Source: a virus
Virus record (IMG/VR): IMGVR_UViG_3300020190_000374
Span: 1 to 22,628 of that record
Strand: one strand, 5' to 3'
Length of the DNA: 22,628 bases
The notes beneath the pieces were generated by a model, which was not told where the DNA came from, did no database searches, and saw only the letters and a list, made by a program, of their open reading frames with translations. A program made the position numbers and the translations under genes. Within the stretch, counting starts at the first letter, position 1; each line of letters begins with the position of its first letter. Of the stretch, positions 6,880-16,500 are shown piece after piece.

Positions 6880-7311
6880 ATGGCGTATGTATTAGATAGA
6901 AAAGTTGTAAAAGATACCAAAGAATTTAACGATTACGCCTATGGTATAACTTTACCAATTCAAAGAGGTAATACTGGATATTTTAATCAGGCATTTTCTT
7001 CATTTGAACAGGCAAAATCTAATCTAAAAAATCTTTTACTTACAAAAAAAGGTGAAAGAATAATGCAACCAAATTTTGGTACTGGGTTACATGAATTACT
7101 TTTTGAACAATTGGATGATACATTTGAAACGAAATTAGAAGATACAATAACTAAAAATGTAAATTTTTGGTTACCATATATTAGCATTAAACAAATAGAC
7201 GTTGAAATGACAGACGAAATGAAAGATAGAAATACGGCGAATATGAAAATAGAATTTACCGTTGGAAATCAAATAGAATTACAAGAAATAACATTTACAG
7301 TACAGGGGTAA
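6880..7311 (+). CDS. 25: baseplate wedge protein, gp25-like
   Basis: 143 residues with the GPW/gp25 signature: a run of strand and helix from ~45, then LLLTKKGERIMQPNFGTG (52-69), LHELLFEQ, a helix (ETKLEDTITKNVNFWLPYI), and a final beta portion ending in IEFTVGNQIELQEITFTVQG. T4 gp25 is 132 residues, so the length fits. In contractile-tail phages this small wedge protein links the inner baseplate to the sheath and is among the best conserved baseplate parts. GGAGG at 6866-6870 supports the ATG at 6880. It lies four bases before the gp6-like gene; both products belong to the baseplate wedge. Confidence 0.9.
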   Translation: MAYVLDRKVVKDTKEFNDYAYGITLPIQRGNTGYFNQAFSSFEQAKSNLKNLLLTKKGERIMQPNFGTGLHELLFEQLDDTFETKLEDTITKNVNFWLPYISIKQIDVEMTDEMKDRNTANMKIEFTVGNQIELQEITFTVQG

Positions 7312-7315
7312 TTAA

Positions 7316-9307
7316 ATGGCATTAAATAGTATAACAAAAAAAAGTAATCAAGGTAGGGATATTAAATATCTTAATAAAGATTTTGCATCTTTTAGACAAA
7401 ACCTTATTGAGTATGCAAAAACATATTTTTCAAAAACATATTCCGATTTTAACGAATCTTCTCCTGGTATGATGTTTATAGAAATGGCATCATATATAGG
7501 TGATGTTCTTTCATATTATGTAGATGATTCATTAAAAGAATCATTGATGTTATATGCAGAAGATAAAGAAAATGTAATTGCTCTTGCAAGTTATTTAGGA
7601 TATAAGCCTAAAGTAACTTCTCCTGCAGTTACTACCTTATCGGTATATCAATTAATTCCATCCAAAATTAATTCGACAGGTGCAAGTGGAGATGGAAGAT
7701 TTGAGCCAGATCCATCATACTATCTTCGTATTAAAGAAGGTATGTTAGTTTCTGGCGTAGAAGGTGTAAAATTTAGAACAACTGAACTTTTGGATTTTAA
7801 TGTTGATGAAAACAGAGAAATATCAGTTTATACGAGAGATACTAATGGTCCAGCCTTATATTTAGTTAAAAAATATGTGAATGCTATTTCAGCGGAAGTA
7901 AAATCTCAAACAATACAATTTTCATCACCAACATCATTTTCTAAAATAAATTTAGCAGATACAAATGTAATAGATGTTTATGATATAAGAGATAGTAATG
8001 GTAATAAATGGTACGAAGTTCCTTATTTAGCACAAACTGATTATGATTTATCTCAATTCAAAGATTCTGTACCTAATATTTTAAAATTAATTAAAACATC
8101 TCGTAGATTTGTAAAACAAATTAATTCAGATAATACCACATCTATTGTATTTGGTGGTGGAACCGCAACATCAGATGAAACTCTTATACCAAATTTTAAA
8201 AATGTTGGTTTAGGATTAAATTCTTCAATTAGTAGATTGGGTTCATCTTTTGACCCTGCGAACTTTTTGAAAACACAAACATATGGTCAAGCTCCATCTA
8301 ATACATCAATGACTGTTTCTTATTTAGTTGGTGGAGGTGTTCAATCAAATGTTCCTGCATCAGATTTAACAAAAATAGATAAAATTGAATTCGAAGAAGA
8401 TATAATAACATTTACAGCTGAAGAATTAAGATTGTATAATTCAATGAAGGCTTCAGTTGCAGTAGAAAATGAAGTACCTGCTACTGGAGGTAGGGGTGCT
8501 GAAACAATAGAAGAAATAAGAGAGAATTCACTAGCTAATTTTGGTTCTCAAAACAGAGCAGTGACAAGAAAGGATTATCAAGTTAGAGCACTTTCTCTTC
8601 CACCAAAATATGGTGGAATAGCAAAAGCATATTGTGCACCTGATGGGGAATTGGATAATAATTCACCGGCATCTTTATTAGCAAATCCTGATTCATTAGA
8701 TGAATTTACAGGATTAGTTACCAATTTAAAAAATAAAAATTTGACAGAACAACAAATAAAAGAAGAAATTCAAAAATTTTTGATTGGTAAAAAGAATAAT
8801 TTAGCTGAAAAAAATAATCCATTTGCAATAAATTTGTATGTTCTTTCTTATAATTCAAATAAAAATTTAACAAGTCTTAATAGGGCTGTAAAAGAAAATT
8901 TAAAAACGTATTTAAATGAGTATCGTTTACTAACTGATGGTGTAAACCTTTTAGATGGCTTTATAATTAATATAGGAGTAGATTTTGAAATAAGAGTATA
9001 TGGTGGATATAATAAGAGAGAAGTATTAACTAGATGTATTAGTGAATTAAAAGAATATTTTAGTATTGATAATTGGACATTTAATATGGCAATTAATATT
9101 TCGGAAGTTGAATTATTAATTGCGGGTGTAGAAGGAGTTCAATCAGTACCTAAATGCGAAATCGTAAATAAATGTTCTGGAAGTTATTCAAAACACTCTT
9201 ATAATATACAGGCCGCAACTAAAGGAAAAATGGTCTATCCTTCTTTAGATCCATCAGTATTTGAAATTAAGTTTCCAAATAGAGATATTAAGGGGAGGGC
9301 TATCTAA
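7316..9307 (+). CDS. 6: baseplate wedge protein, gp6-like (gpJ family)
   Basis: 663 residues, close to T4 gp6 (about 660). The N-terminus (NKDFASFRQNLIEYAKTYF, then SSPGMMFIEMASYIGDVLSYYVDD, about residues 20-75) is typical of gp6/Baseplate_J proteins. Further hallmarks are the RAVTRKDYQVRAL block near residue 415 and a C-terminal ISEVELLIAGVEGVQSV segment at about 595-610. In T4, gp6 dimers form the iris-like ring that joins wedges around the hub. Its place right after the gp25-like gene matches their physical partnership. The stop codon overlaps the next start (TAATG), and AGGGGAGGG at 9291-9299 inside this gene can serve as ribosome site for that gene. Confidence 0.9.
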   Translation: MALNSITKKSNQGRDIKYLNKDFASFRQNLIEYAKTYFSKTYSDFNESSPGMMFIEMASYIGDVLSYYVDDSLKESLMLYAEDKENVIALASYLGYKPKVTSPAVTTLSVYQLIPSKINSTGASGDGRFEPDPSYYLRIKEGMLVSGVEGVKFRTTELLDFNVDENREISVYTRDTNGPALYLVKKYVNAISAEVKSQTIQFSSPTSFSKINLADTNVIDVYDIRDSNGNKWYEVPYLAQTDYDLSQFKDSVPNILKLIKTSRRFVKQINSDNTTSIVFGGGTATSDETLIPNFKNVGLGLNSSISRLGSSFDPANFLKTQTYGQAPSNTSMTVSYLVGGGVQSNVPASDLTKIDKIEFEEDIITFTAEELRLYNSMKASVAVENEVPATGGRGAETIEEIRENSLANFGSQNRAVTRKDYQVRALSLPPKYGGIAKAYCAPDGELDNNSPASLLANPDSLDEFTGLVTNLKNKNLTEQQIKEEIQKFLIGKKNNLAEKNNPFAINLYVLSYNSNKNLTSLNRAVKENLKTYLNEYRLLTDGVNLLDGFIINIGVDFEIRVYGGYNKREVLTRCISELKEYFSIDNWTFNMAINISEVELLIAGVEGVQSVPKCEIVNKCSGSYSKHSYNIQAATKGKMVYPSLDPSVFEIKFPNRDIKGRAI

Positions 9308-10368
9308 TGTATCAATTTATAACCGCATCAAAAGATGCAAGCATTTATTTACAACAACCTAACCAAAATACTGGATTAGATGAAATATTAGAAGTTTCTA
9401 AAACATACTATGGAAACTTAAAAGATGTTGTCAGAGCAATAATCAAATTTGATACAAATGATTTGTCCTCATCTATATCTACTGGTGATATTACTATGAG
9501 TTCTGCTCATTTTATTCTAAAAGAATGTGAATCATCTGAAATACCAATTGAATATAGTATATATGTTTATCCTGTATCACAATCATGGGAAATGGGTATT
9601 GGAACTCGATTTGATGAAATATCGACAGATGGTGTAACATGGAATCACAAAGCTACATCTACAAATTGGTTAGGTGCGGATTCTTTATCATTAGATTCTT
9701 CTGGATCATTTAATGGTAAAGGTGGTACTTGGTACACTTCATCAGAGTGTTCTCAATCTTTTGATTATGAAACATCAGATTTAGATGTAGATGTTAAACC
9801 AATTTTTGAGCAATGGTTAAGTGGTTCAATACCAAACAATGGATTTATTTTAAAATTTGATTCATCATTAGAAAACGATACAATTGATTACGGTCAACTT
9901 AAATTCTTTTCAAAAGAAACAAATACAATTTATCAACCAAAAATAAGAATTGGTTGGGACGATTCATTATTTATAACAGGTTCTCTAACAGAATTAACAA
10001 GTGATGATATTCATGTAACATTTAAAAAATTAAAAACAAAATATAAAGTTGGAAGTGAGCCTGAAATAAAGGTATTTGGAAGAGAAAAATATCCACTCAA
10101 AACCTACACAAATCTTTATGCATATAATGATGTAAAATACTTACCATCAACAACTTATTATCAAATAAAAGATGTAGTTACAGATGAAATTATACTTCCA
10201 TTTAGTGAATATTCTAAAGTAAGTTGTAATTCATCTGGAAATTATTTTAAAATAAATCTTTCTAATTGGGAAACTAATAGAGAATATTATATTGAAATAA
10301 AAGTTGAAAGAGATGGTGAAGTAGAATACTTTTCTGATAAAGATTTAACATTTGTAGTAGAAAAATAA
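9307..10368 (+). CDS. DNRLRE-like tail/baseplate protein
   Basis: 353 residues, nearly all predicted beta. The first ~220 residues resemble DNRLRE-type domains found in secreted and phage adhesion proteins: an opening ASKDASIYLQQPNQNTG, a VVRAIIKFD strand, SSAHFILKE, the SWEMGIGTRFDE and WNHKATSTNWLG turns, and a later LKFFSKETNTIYQPKIRIGW. The last ~130 residues form a separate beta domain (KLKTKYKVGSEPEI to DLTFVVEK), perhaps Ig-like. Position directly after gp25 and gp6 suggests an outer wedge component or a base for fibre attachment. The DNRLRE assignment is from general resemblance, so moderate. Confidence 0.6.
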   Translation: MYQFITASKDASIYLQQPNQNTGLDEILEVSKTYYGNLKDVVRAIIKFDTNDLSSSISTGDITMSSAHFILKECESSEIPIEYSIYVYPVSQSWEMGIGTRFDEISTDGVTWNHKATSTNWLGADSLSLDSSGSFNGKGGTWYTSSECSQSFDYETSDLDVDVKPIFEQWLSGSIPNNGFILKFDSSLENDTIDYGQLKFFSKETNTIYQPKIRIGWDDSLFITGSLTELTSDDIHVTFKKLKTKYKVGSEPEIKVFGREKYPLKTYTNLYAYNDVKYLPSTTYYQIKDVVTDEIILPFSEYSKVSCNSSGNYFKINLSNWETNREYYIEIKVERDGEVEYFSDKDLTFVVEK

Positions 10369-10369
10369 A

Positions 10370-11473
10370 ATGGCATTAGATAACGAATTTATATTATCTG
10401 AATTAATAGTTAGTGGCTCATCAGCATTAAGACAAACTAAAGATTCTAGTGGCAATATTGTAGTTAATACAAGAATTGATACTGATGGTGAATCATTTGG
10501 ATATGTTGAAAGACCTATATACAATGAGAAGCAAGTAAAAAAGGCAGTTGATACAATTGTAGATGAACTTATTGGGCCAAAACAAAAAGATACACCCGCT
10601 GTTGTTTTAAAAACTATATATGATGATTTAAGAGAACAATATAATGAAGCTCTTAAAACAATTAAGGATTTACAAAAAGAACTAAATGATGCATTACAAC
10701 AAATTGAAGCACTTAATATTGTAATAGATGATTTAAATGTAAAATTAGATTTAGAAAAATTATTACGAGCTAATGCTGAAACTGAAAGAGATGTTGCAAA
10801 TGAAAAGTATGTATCGACAGTATTAGATACTCAAACTGCATTTTCAAAAGGAATTAAAGAAGGAATTGAAAGAGTTTCTATTGAAGCACAAGTTAGTGGT
10901 TTACTTTCTGAAAAGGAAGCGTTTATTGAATTTACCAAAAATGCACAAATACAAATTACGAACGCAAATAACCAAATTATAAATTTGGGAAATCAGTTAA
11001 ATGATGCATTTGCTCAATTAGCAAAAGCACAGGGTGAAGCTATATCAGCACAAAATCAAGCGGCAGCCTCAAACGCACAAACACAAGTTGCTGCCGCATC
11101 AGCCAATAATAAGAAAAAAGGAACTATAATTTGTACAGAAATGTATAATCAAAATTTGATGCCTAAATTTATATTTGATGCTGATAAAAGGTTTGGTTAC
11201 CGTATGTATAAAAACAACAGAGAACTTTTAGAGGGTTATTGGATTTGGGCAACTCCTGTTGTGGAGTGGTTAAAACAAAATCCAAAAGGTTCAAAATTAT
11301 TTTATAACATAATTGTAAAACATTGGTCAGAACACATGGCATATAGTGTAGATGTATTACCAAAAGATAATTTATTTGGAAAAATAATTCACAATATAGG
11401 AATTAAGTTTACAAAATTAGTTTATTTATATTATAAGAATAGATTACAAAAACTAAATTACCAATGGCAATAA
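10370..11473 (+). CDS. coiled-coil virion protein with a conserved phage C-terminal domain
   Basis: 367 residues in three parts. The N-terminal ~80 residues are a beta/mixed head (EFILSELIVSGSSALRQTKD). Residues ~80-245 are a long coiled coil with heptad character (YDDLREQYNEALKTIKDLQ; LNIVIDDLNVKLDLEKL) ending in an Ala/Gln-rich stretch. The C-terminal ~120 residues (IICTEMYNQNLM, DADKRFGYRMYKNN, GYWIWATPVVEWL, KHWSEHMAY) resemble a domain I associate with many phage virion proteins; its role is unknown to me. The overall build suggests a fibrous, probably trimeric structural protein. It starts one base after the previous stop and overlaps the next gene by ten bases in another frame. Confidence 0.7.
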   Translation: MALDNEFILSELIVSGSSALRQTKDSSGNIVVNTRIDTDGESFGYVERPIYNEKQVKKAVDTIVDELIGPKQKDTPAVVLKTIYDDLREQYNEALKTIKDLQKELNDALQQIEALNIVIDDLNVKLDLEKLLRANAETERDVANEKYVSTVLDTQTAFSKGIKEGIERVSIEAQVSGLLSEKEAFIEFTKNAQIQITNANNQIINLGNQLNDAFAQLAKAQGEAISAQNQAAASNAQTQVAAASANNKKKGTIICTEMYNQNLMPKFIFDADKRFGYRMYKNNRELLEGYWIWATPVVEWLKQNPKGSKLFYNIIVKHWSEHMAYSVDVLPKDNLFGKIIHNIGIKFTKLVYLYYKNRLQKLNYQWQ

Positions 11474-12987
11474 AGGGATTCAAAGAAATAGTTGATAAAA
11501 AGGGATACAAAGTAAATTCCAAAGATAGAACCATTTTTGAAAGAGAAATTGGTAAAGCTTACTTTGGTATGGGTGTATCTGATATGATTGAATTTATACT
11601 TTATGATTTAAGTGATAATCAATTACCTCAAGGTGAAGAAGAATCATTAGTAAGATATATACCTTTGGATAATGAAAATATTAGAAAATATTTTCTTATT
11701 ACTAATAATAAACAAAACAAAAGACTAAATGGTGCAGATGAATATATCATAGATATTGAAAAATTGATAACTGAAGCAGGTTATTCAAATGGTATATTTA
11801 AAACACAAGTAACATTATTAAATAAAAGAGTTGGTTCTGAAAATATATCTAAAGATAAACTTTGGATACATGAAATATCACCATCGAGAACGGAGGTAAG
11901 AGTTCTTCCATTAGAAACAAAAGATGAAAAAGTTTATGAAGATTTACAAAATAGATTAGATATTATTCTAAATCAAAAACAATTTAGAGATGATACAATT
12001 TACTTTGTAAAATCTATGATTGAATCAATAAAAGTTGAAGAAGTTCTTAAATCTTTTTTATTATTAAATGGTAATGTAACAATTGGTGAAAATTATATAA
12101 AATTAATAAAAAAAGAATTTAAAATAAATGATTGGGAACTTTTTATTAATAGTATAAAAGAAAAATTAATAGAAGGTGCTCAATATTTCGTTGAGAATAG
12201 AAATTGGGATATATCATCTGTAAATTATGGTAAACCATTAAGTACCAAAATTGATTTAGAATTGAGTGTTGATAAAATAGTAGAAACATTAAATTCAATT
12301 TTAATTAAAATTATAGATAAATTTTTACCAAAACAAAGTATTCAAGATGAAAATATTTTAACTATTGATGAACAAAAAACTTTAGATGAAACAACCAAAA
12401 TTATAAAAACATTGACATCGAATACAAAATATGATACTGATAGTTTATCAAATAAACAACCAATAGTAAGAGGTTGTACTGATAAATCGGCATTAAATTA
12501 TAATCCATTAGCAGTGGAAGATGATGGTAGTTGTATATACTTACCAATACCACTAAAAAAAGAAACTCCGGATCCTAATCCAAAAAAGAAATTACCACCA
12601 CCTCCACAAATTAATGAGCCAAAAATTAAAGAGTATCAAACAATTACCAAAAAGTGGTATGGTTGTGCACCAATAACAATTGTAAATTTTCAAGACAAGT
12701 ATGGAAATACTAATCAAACTAAAATTTATGAAAATGCTAATCAATTATTAACCTATATAGACGGATCATTAAAATTTGATGGTGATATTAGAGAAACTCC
12801 TAAACAAAATACTAACTTACCACAAAAACCAAACAATGAAACACCTGAAATAGTGATTAGTGGAATTGGTGGTTCTGGCGGAGGAATGGGTAGTAGTGGT
12901 GAATTAATCACAAGAGAATACGGTGTTAATACTAATGTGGAAAGAGTTGTTGAAGGAAATTTAGTAGATAGACGAAACACCAAATAA
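11464..12987 (+). CDS. large virion protein with Cys-framed NYNP motif and Gly-rich tag
   Basis: 507 residues. The first ~315 residues are mixed alpha/beta and not recognised (FEREIGKAYFGMGVSDMIEF near the start). Residues 337-359 form a motif starting GCTD (C338), with NYNP at 345-348 and DDGSC ending at C357, a short disulfide-type repeat well known from Bacteroidota surface proteins. A Pro/Lys-rich linker follows (KKKLPPPPQ), then a small beta domain, then a Gly-rich spacer (GIGGSGGGMG) and a 32-residue tail (476-507) also found at the end of the next gene product. The layout suggests a baseplate-attached protein with exposed surface modules. It starts ten bases before the end of the upstream gene; the next gene follows after 15 bases. 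Confidence 0.7.
   Translation: MAIKGFKEIVDKKGYKVNSKDRTIFEREIGKAYFGMGVSDMIEFILYDLSDNQLPQGEEESLVRYIPLDNENIRKYFLITNNKQNKRLNGADEYIIDIEKLITEAGYSNGIFKTQVTLLNKRVGSENISKDKLWIHEISPSRTEVRVLPLETKDEKVYEDLQNRLDIILNQKQFRDDTIYFVKSMIESIKVEEVLKSFLLLNGNVTIGENYIKLIKKEFKINDWELFINSIKEKLIEGAQYFVENRNWDISSVNYGKPLSTKIDLELSVDKIVETLNSILIKIIDKFLPKQSIQDENILTIDEQKTLDETTKIIKTLTSNTKYDTDSLSNKQPIVRGCTDKSALNYNPLAVEDDGSCIYLPIPLKKETPDPNPKKKLPPPPQINEPKIKEYQTITKKWYGCAPITIVNFQDKYGNTNQTKIYENANQLLTYIDGSLKFDGDIRETPKQNTNLPQKPNNETPEIVISGIGGSGGGMGSSGELITREYGVNTNVERVVEGNLVDRRNTK
12889..12987 (+). repeat. 99-bp direct repeat, copy 1 (C-terminal tag)
   Basis: The last 99 bases of this gene, stop included, match 13402-13500 with seven mismatches (92/99, counted by hand). 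It encodes a 32-residue tail with 28 identical residues between copies, preceded in both genes by glycine-rich sequence. Confidence 0.9.
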
Positions 12988-12989
12988 AA

Positions 12990-12999
12990 ATATTTATTT
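12990..12999 (+). promoter_or_regulatory. possible promoter box ATATTTATTT (variant)
   Basis: Two mismatches from the recurring ATATTTATAT box, in the 15-base gap before the ATG at 13003. Only three bases separate it from the start codon, so a transcript starting here would be nearly or fully leaderless. It may be chance. Confidence 0.25.
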
Positions 13000-13002
13000 T
13001 AA

Positions 13003-13500
13003 ATGGCACAATATCAATTTAATTCAGAACTTTTAAATTTACCATCAAATGATACAAATTCTTTTGATCAAAGTGGTGCTGGTGTAATTATTGGCGGTGG
13101 AGTGGGTGCTTCAACTCCAATACCTATGCCAACGTGTAGAACTATTTCTTTTAATTTAAATTCATCACCAGCTGGTGCAAGTATTTTTGTTGATGAAATA
13201 GATACAAAATTTACTACACCGCATACTTTACAATTTAAAGAAACTGAATTACTAACACCAAAAGTAATAACTGTTAAAACACCTAATAGAACATCAAATG
13301 AAAATTACGTTATTTCAGCTGAATTAGTAGAACAAATTTTTGGTGGTACAGGTGGTAGTGGCGATGGTGCAGGAGGTAGTGGCGGTGGAGGTGGAGGAAT
13401 AGGTAGTAGTGGTGAATTAATCACAAGAGAATTTAATGTTAATACTAATGTGGAAAGAGTTGTTGACGGAAATTTAGTAGATAGACGAAATATCAAATAA
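13003..13500 (+). CDS. PEGA-like small virion protein with Gly-rich C-terminal tag
   Basis: 165 residues. Residues ~45-95 resemble a PEGA-type surface domain: CRTISFNLNSSPAGASIFVDE, with the SPAGA turn and IFVDE strand, then TTPHTLQF and an ITVKTPN strand. PEGA domains are small beta folds common in cell-surface proteins. A long glycine-rich spacer follows (GGTGGSGDGAGGSGGGGGG) and then the 32-residue tail (134-165) shared with the preceding gene product. The N-terminus MAQY is also shared with the next protein. It looks like a minor tail-tip or adhesin protein plugged into the same site as its neighbour through the common tail. PEGA resemblance is by eye. Confidence 0.65.
   Translation: MAQYQFNSELLNLPSNDTNSFDQSGAGVIIGGGVGASTPIPMPTCRTISFNLNSSPAGASIFVDEIDTKFTTPHTLQFKETELLTPKVITVKTPNRTSNENYVISAELVEQIFGGTGGSGDGAGGSGGGGGGIGSSGELITREFNVNTNVERVVDGNLVDRRNIK
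13402..13500 (+). repeat. 99-bp direct repeat, copy 2 (C-terminal tag)
   Basis: Second copy of the repeat at 12889-12987. The seven differences are scattered (two in TAC/TTT, two in GGT/AAT, one GAA/GAC, two near the end) and give four amino-acid changes. Confidence 0.9.
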
Positions 13501-13506
13501 GATAAA

Positions 13507-16500
13507 GTGGCACAATATAAAATAAAAATATTAAAAGTAGATACTTCAAACGAAGTACGTTCAGATTTTGGAACAATAAATCCAACAGATGCTGCCGCAA
13601 TAAGCATACCGTTTACTTTTAAACCAATTCAAGTTGTAGGAGGTCAACAACCTTCAGTTCCAACATCAATAATAAATGTAACTGCAGACGTTCACAAATC
13701 AAACATTTTATCTTATAAAACTTCTGATGGTCAATCTGGATTTGTAAATGGAGATTTAAATTTAGAAGTATTATTAATTGGTAATTCGAATTATATTGAA
13801 TTTATTGGAGATAAAAATGAAAAATACTTTTTTCAAGCTAAAGTAACGAACTCTTCAAACGCAAAACAAAATAAAACTTATGAATCGTCAGATTTTAAGT
13901 TAGAAGTTGCAAATGAAAAAATAAGTATTTCATTAGTAACAAGTAAAAATAATGCTCCAGCCTTAAAAGATGCACCAAAAATCAAAGTATTAAATGAATC
14001 GTATACTTGGAATATAAACGATGATAAAAATTTAGAAATATCTTATAAAACAAGTTTTGCAGATTATGTACAGTTGGCATTAGGAAAAATTCAAAGAAAG
14101 ATTGATTCTAATGGGGTATTAAAACTTTCAAAATCAGATTTTACTAATGGTATAGGTAATTACACTTTATACCTACAACCTGTTTCTAATATAAATGGAA
14201 GTGGAGAATTAAAAAAACTATCTATTAATGTAATTAGTAAATCTTTTTTACCAGGACCAGATATTACGAATATATCATATCCATCGATAATTAAAGGTAA
14301 AGATTTTGCAGGTTTAAATGTTGAATTTGATATTTCATATCAATCAATTTATACAAATTACGTTGAAATTTATGTAGGTAAAAAAGATAAAGAATTTGCA
14401 TTAGGTAAGTTTTCAAATAGTGGTTTAGCAACATTTAATGTAGCAGATATAATTAAAAAATCAAAAAAGAATTATAATGAAGATACTGATAATATACAAT
14501 TTAGTTTATTATTAATTCCATATAATATTGAAGGAGATTCTTTAACAGAAGGTAACACAGAAGAAATTTCTATTCTTTTTGATAAAGGTGATTTAAAACT
14601 TAATAGAGGTAAAGTTGTAAGTGATATTAGAGAAGCTTTTAATAGAAATTTAAAAACACAAATTTTTAAAGATGAAATTTCAAATTTACTTACTCATTTT
14701 GCTCATTTTGGAAACGGAGATAATAAATTAATTGCAACATGGGCAGTTGATACTGAAACATTTTCTGAATATGAAGAAGGATTTAATGAAAATGGAGAAC
14801 GATTTAAAAGAAAAACAAATAACCCAAAATCTCTAGTTCTTAAATTATATGAACCATTACCAACATCAGTAGAATTAAATCAAACTCTTTGGATTTCAAA
14901 AATTCAATCGATTCCGGTAATTGAACAAATTACAATTGTTGGAGATGTTTTAAAAGATTGTACTCAACTAACACCAAACTTTAGCGTAAATATTGGTGAT
15001 GAAATTGGTTATCAAATATTAAATGATTTGATAGCAAGTGGTTCTACTACATCAAATGATTTAGTAAAAACTTATTTATCATCATCAGATTTTTCATTAG
15101 ATAATTTAGATTTTCAATTTACAAAATACTCTGAAGTAGTTGATGGTTATTTAATTGTTGAAGGCTCAAAAGAATATTGCTGGAGTAATTTTGTAAAATA
15201 TTCATCCGCATCTGAAAGGGTTGAAAATTTTTATTATAAAATAAAATTATTAGAATTTTATAATTCAAAATATAATAATCTTACTTCAGGAAGCACGTGG
15301 ACTGGTTCAGTATCAGTTCTTAATGAAGCAAATAGGGTACAACAACAAATTAATCAATTAAAAAATAGTTTTGATTCATTTGAAAAATGGTTATTTGAAT
15401 CATCTTCAGAAGATGGATTTACATATCCAAAACTTAATAATACAGGAAGTTTTTTAAATCCAACTGGATCAGATGGTCTATTTTGGTATAATAGTACATT
15501 TGCATCTGCCAGTTTATATGATACTAACAATAAATCAAATTTAGTAAATAATTTACCTGATCACATTCAAAATGATGAAGACGGTCAAGAATTTATTTTA
15601 TTCTTTCATATGCTTGGACAACACTTTGATATAGTGTGGTCATATATTAACGGATTACAATATTCAAAAAAATTAGAACAAAAATACGAAATTGGAATAA
15701 AAGATGATTTGGTATATCATATGCTTGAATCATTAGGTTATAATGCTGATATGGGAGTAAAATCTCAATTCCTTTGGGAATACGCATTTGGTAAACATAG
15801 TGATGGAACACAAATTTCATCAATGAGTGGTAAAGATAGACAAAATGAAATTTGGAGAAGATTATTAAATAATTTACCATATCTTAATAAACACAAAGGT
15901 ACTAAAAGAGCATTACACGCTGCAATGGCGTGTTATGGTATTCCTGCTTCATTATTAACTGTAATGGAGTTTGGTGGTCCGCAAGATCCACAACTAAATG
16001 GTACAACTAAATTTACATTTGAAGATAGAACTGCAGCACTTAATTTATCTGGTTCAAATAATGTTACATTAGATTGGAAATCTTATGATGATGATTTTCC
16101 AAATTCTGTACAATTTAGAATTAATACAATTACAAAACAAAATCAAGTAATTGCAGAAGTTCAAGATGGTTGGAAATTGGAAATTATTAGTGGTTCTAAC
16201 TATTTAGGTAAAGTTAAATTTAGTATAAGTGCAAGTAATAATTTAGTAACTTCATCAACTGACGATGTACCAATTTTTTATGATGATTATTATACAATTA
16301 CATTAAATAAAATAATATCCGCTGGATATGATGTGTTTAACGTATATGTAAAAGAAGGATTTAATGGAAGAATAAGAAATTACGGCTCATCAGAATTATC
16401 AACCAATGGTCCAACCTCTTGGAAGAGCGGTTCAGAATTAGTAATAGGTGGAGCCCAACCATATTTTACTGGTTCTATTGATGAATTTAGATTATGGAAA

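Noticed and set aside
11422-11431. TTATTTATAT, one mismatch from the promoter box, ahead of the gene at 11464
   Set aside because: It lies within the coding end of the upstream gene, without a terminator and in ordinary AT-rich codons; not enough to call a promoter.
12889-13500. Template/variable repeat pair of a diversity-generating retroelement
   Set aside because: Mismatches are not confined to adenines of one copy, and no reverse transcriptase gene is visible in the window.
13305-13607. 100-codon open frame on the minus strand
   Set aside because: It lies opposite the glycine-rich spacer and tag of a well-supported + strand gene; the proline-rich translation is just the complement of glycine codons.
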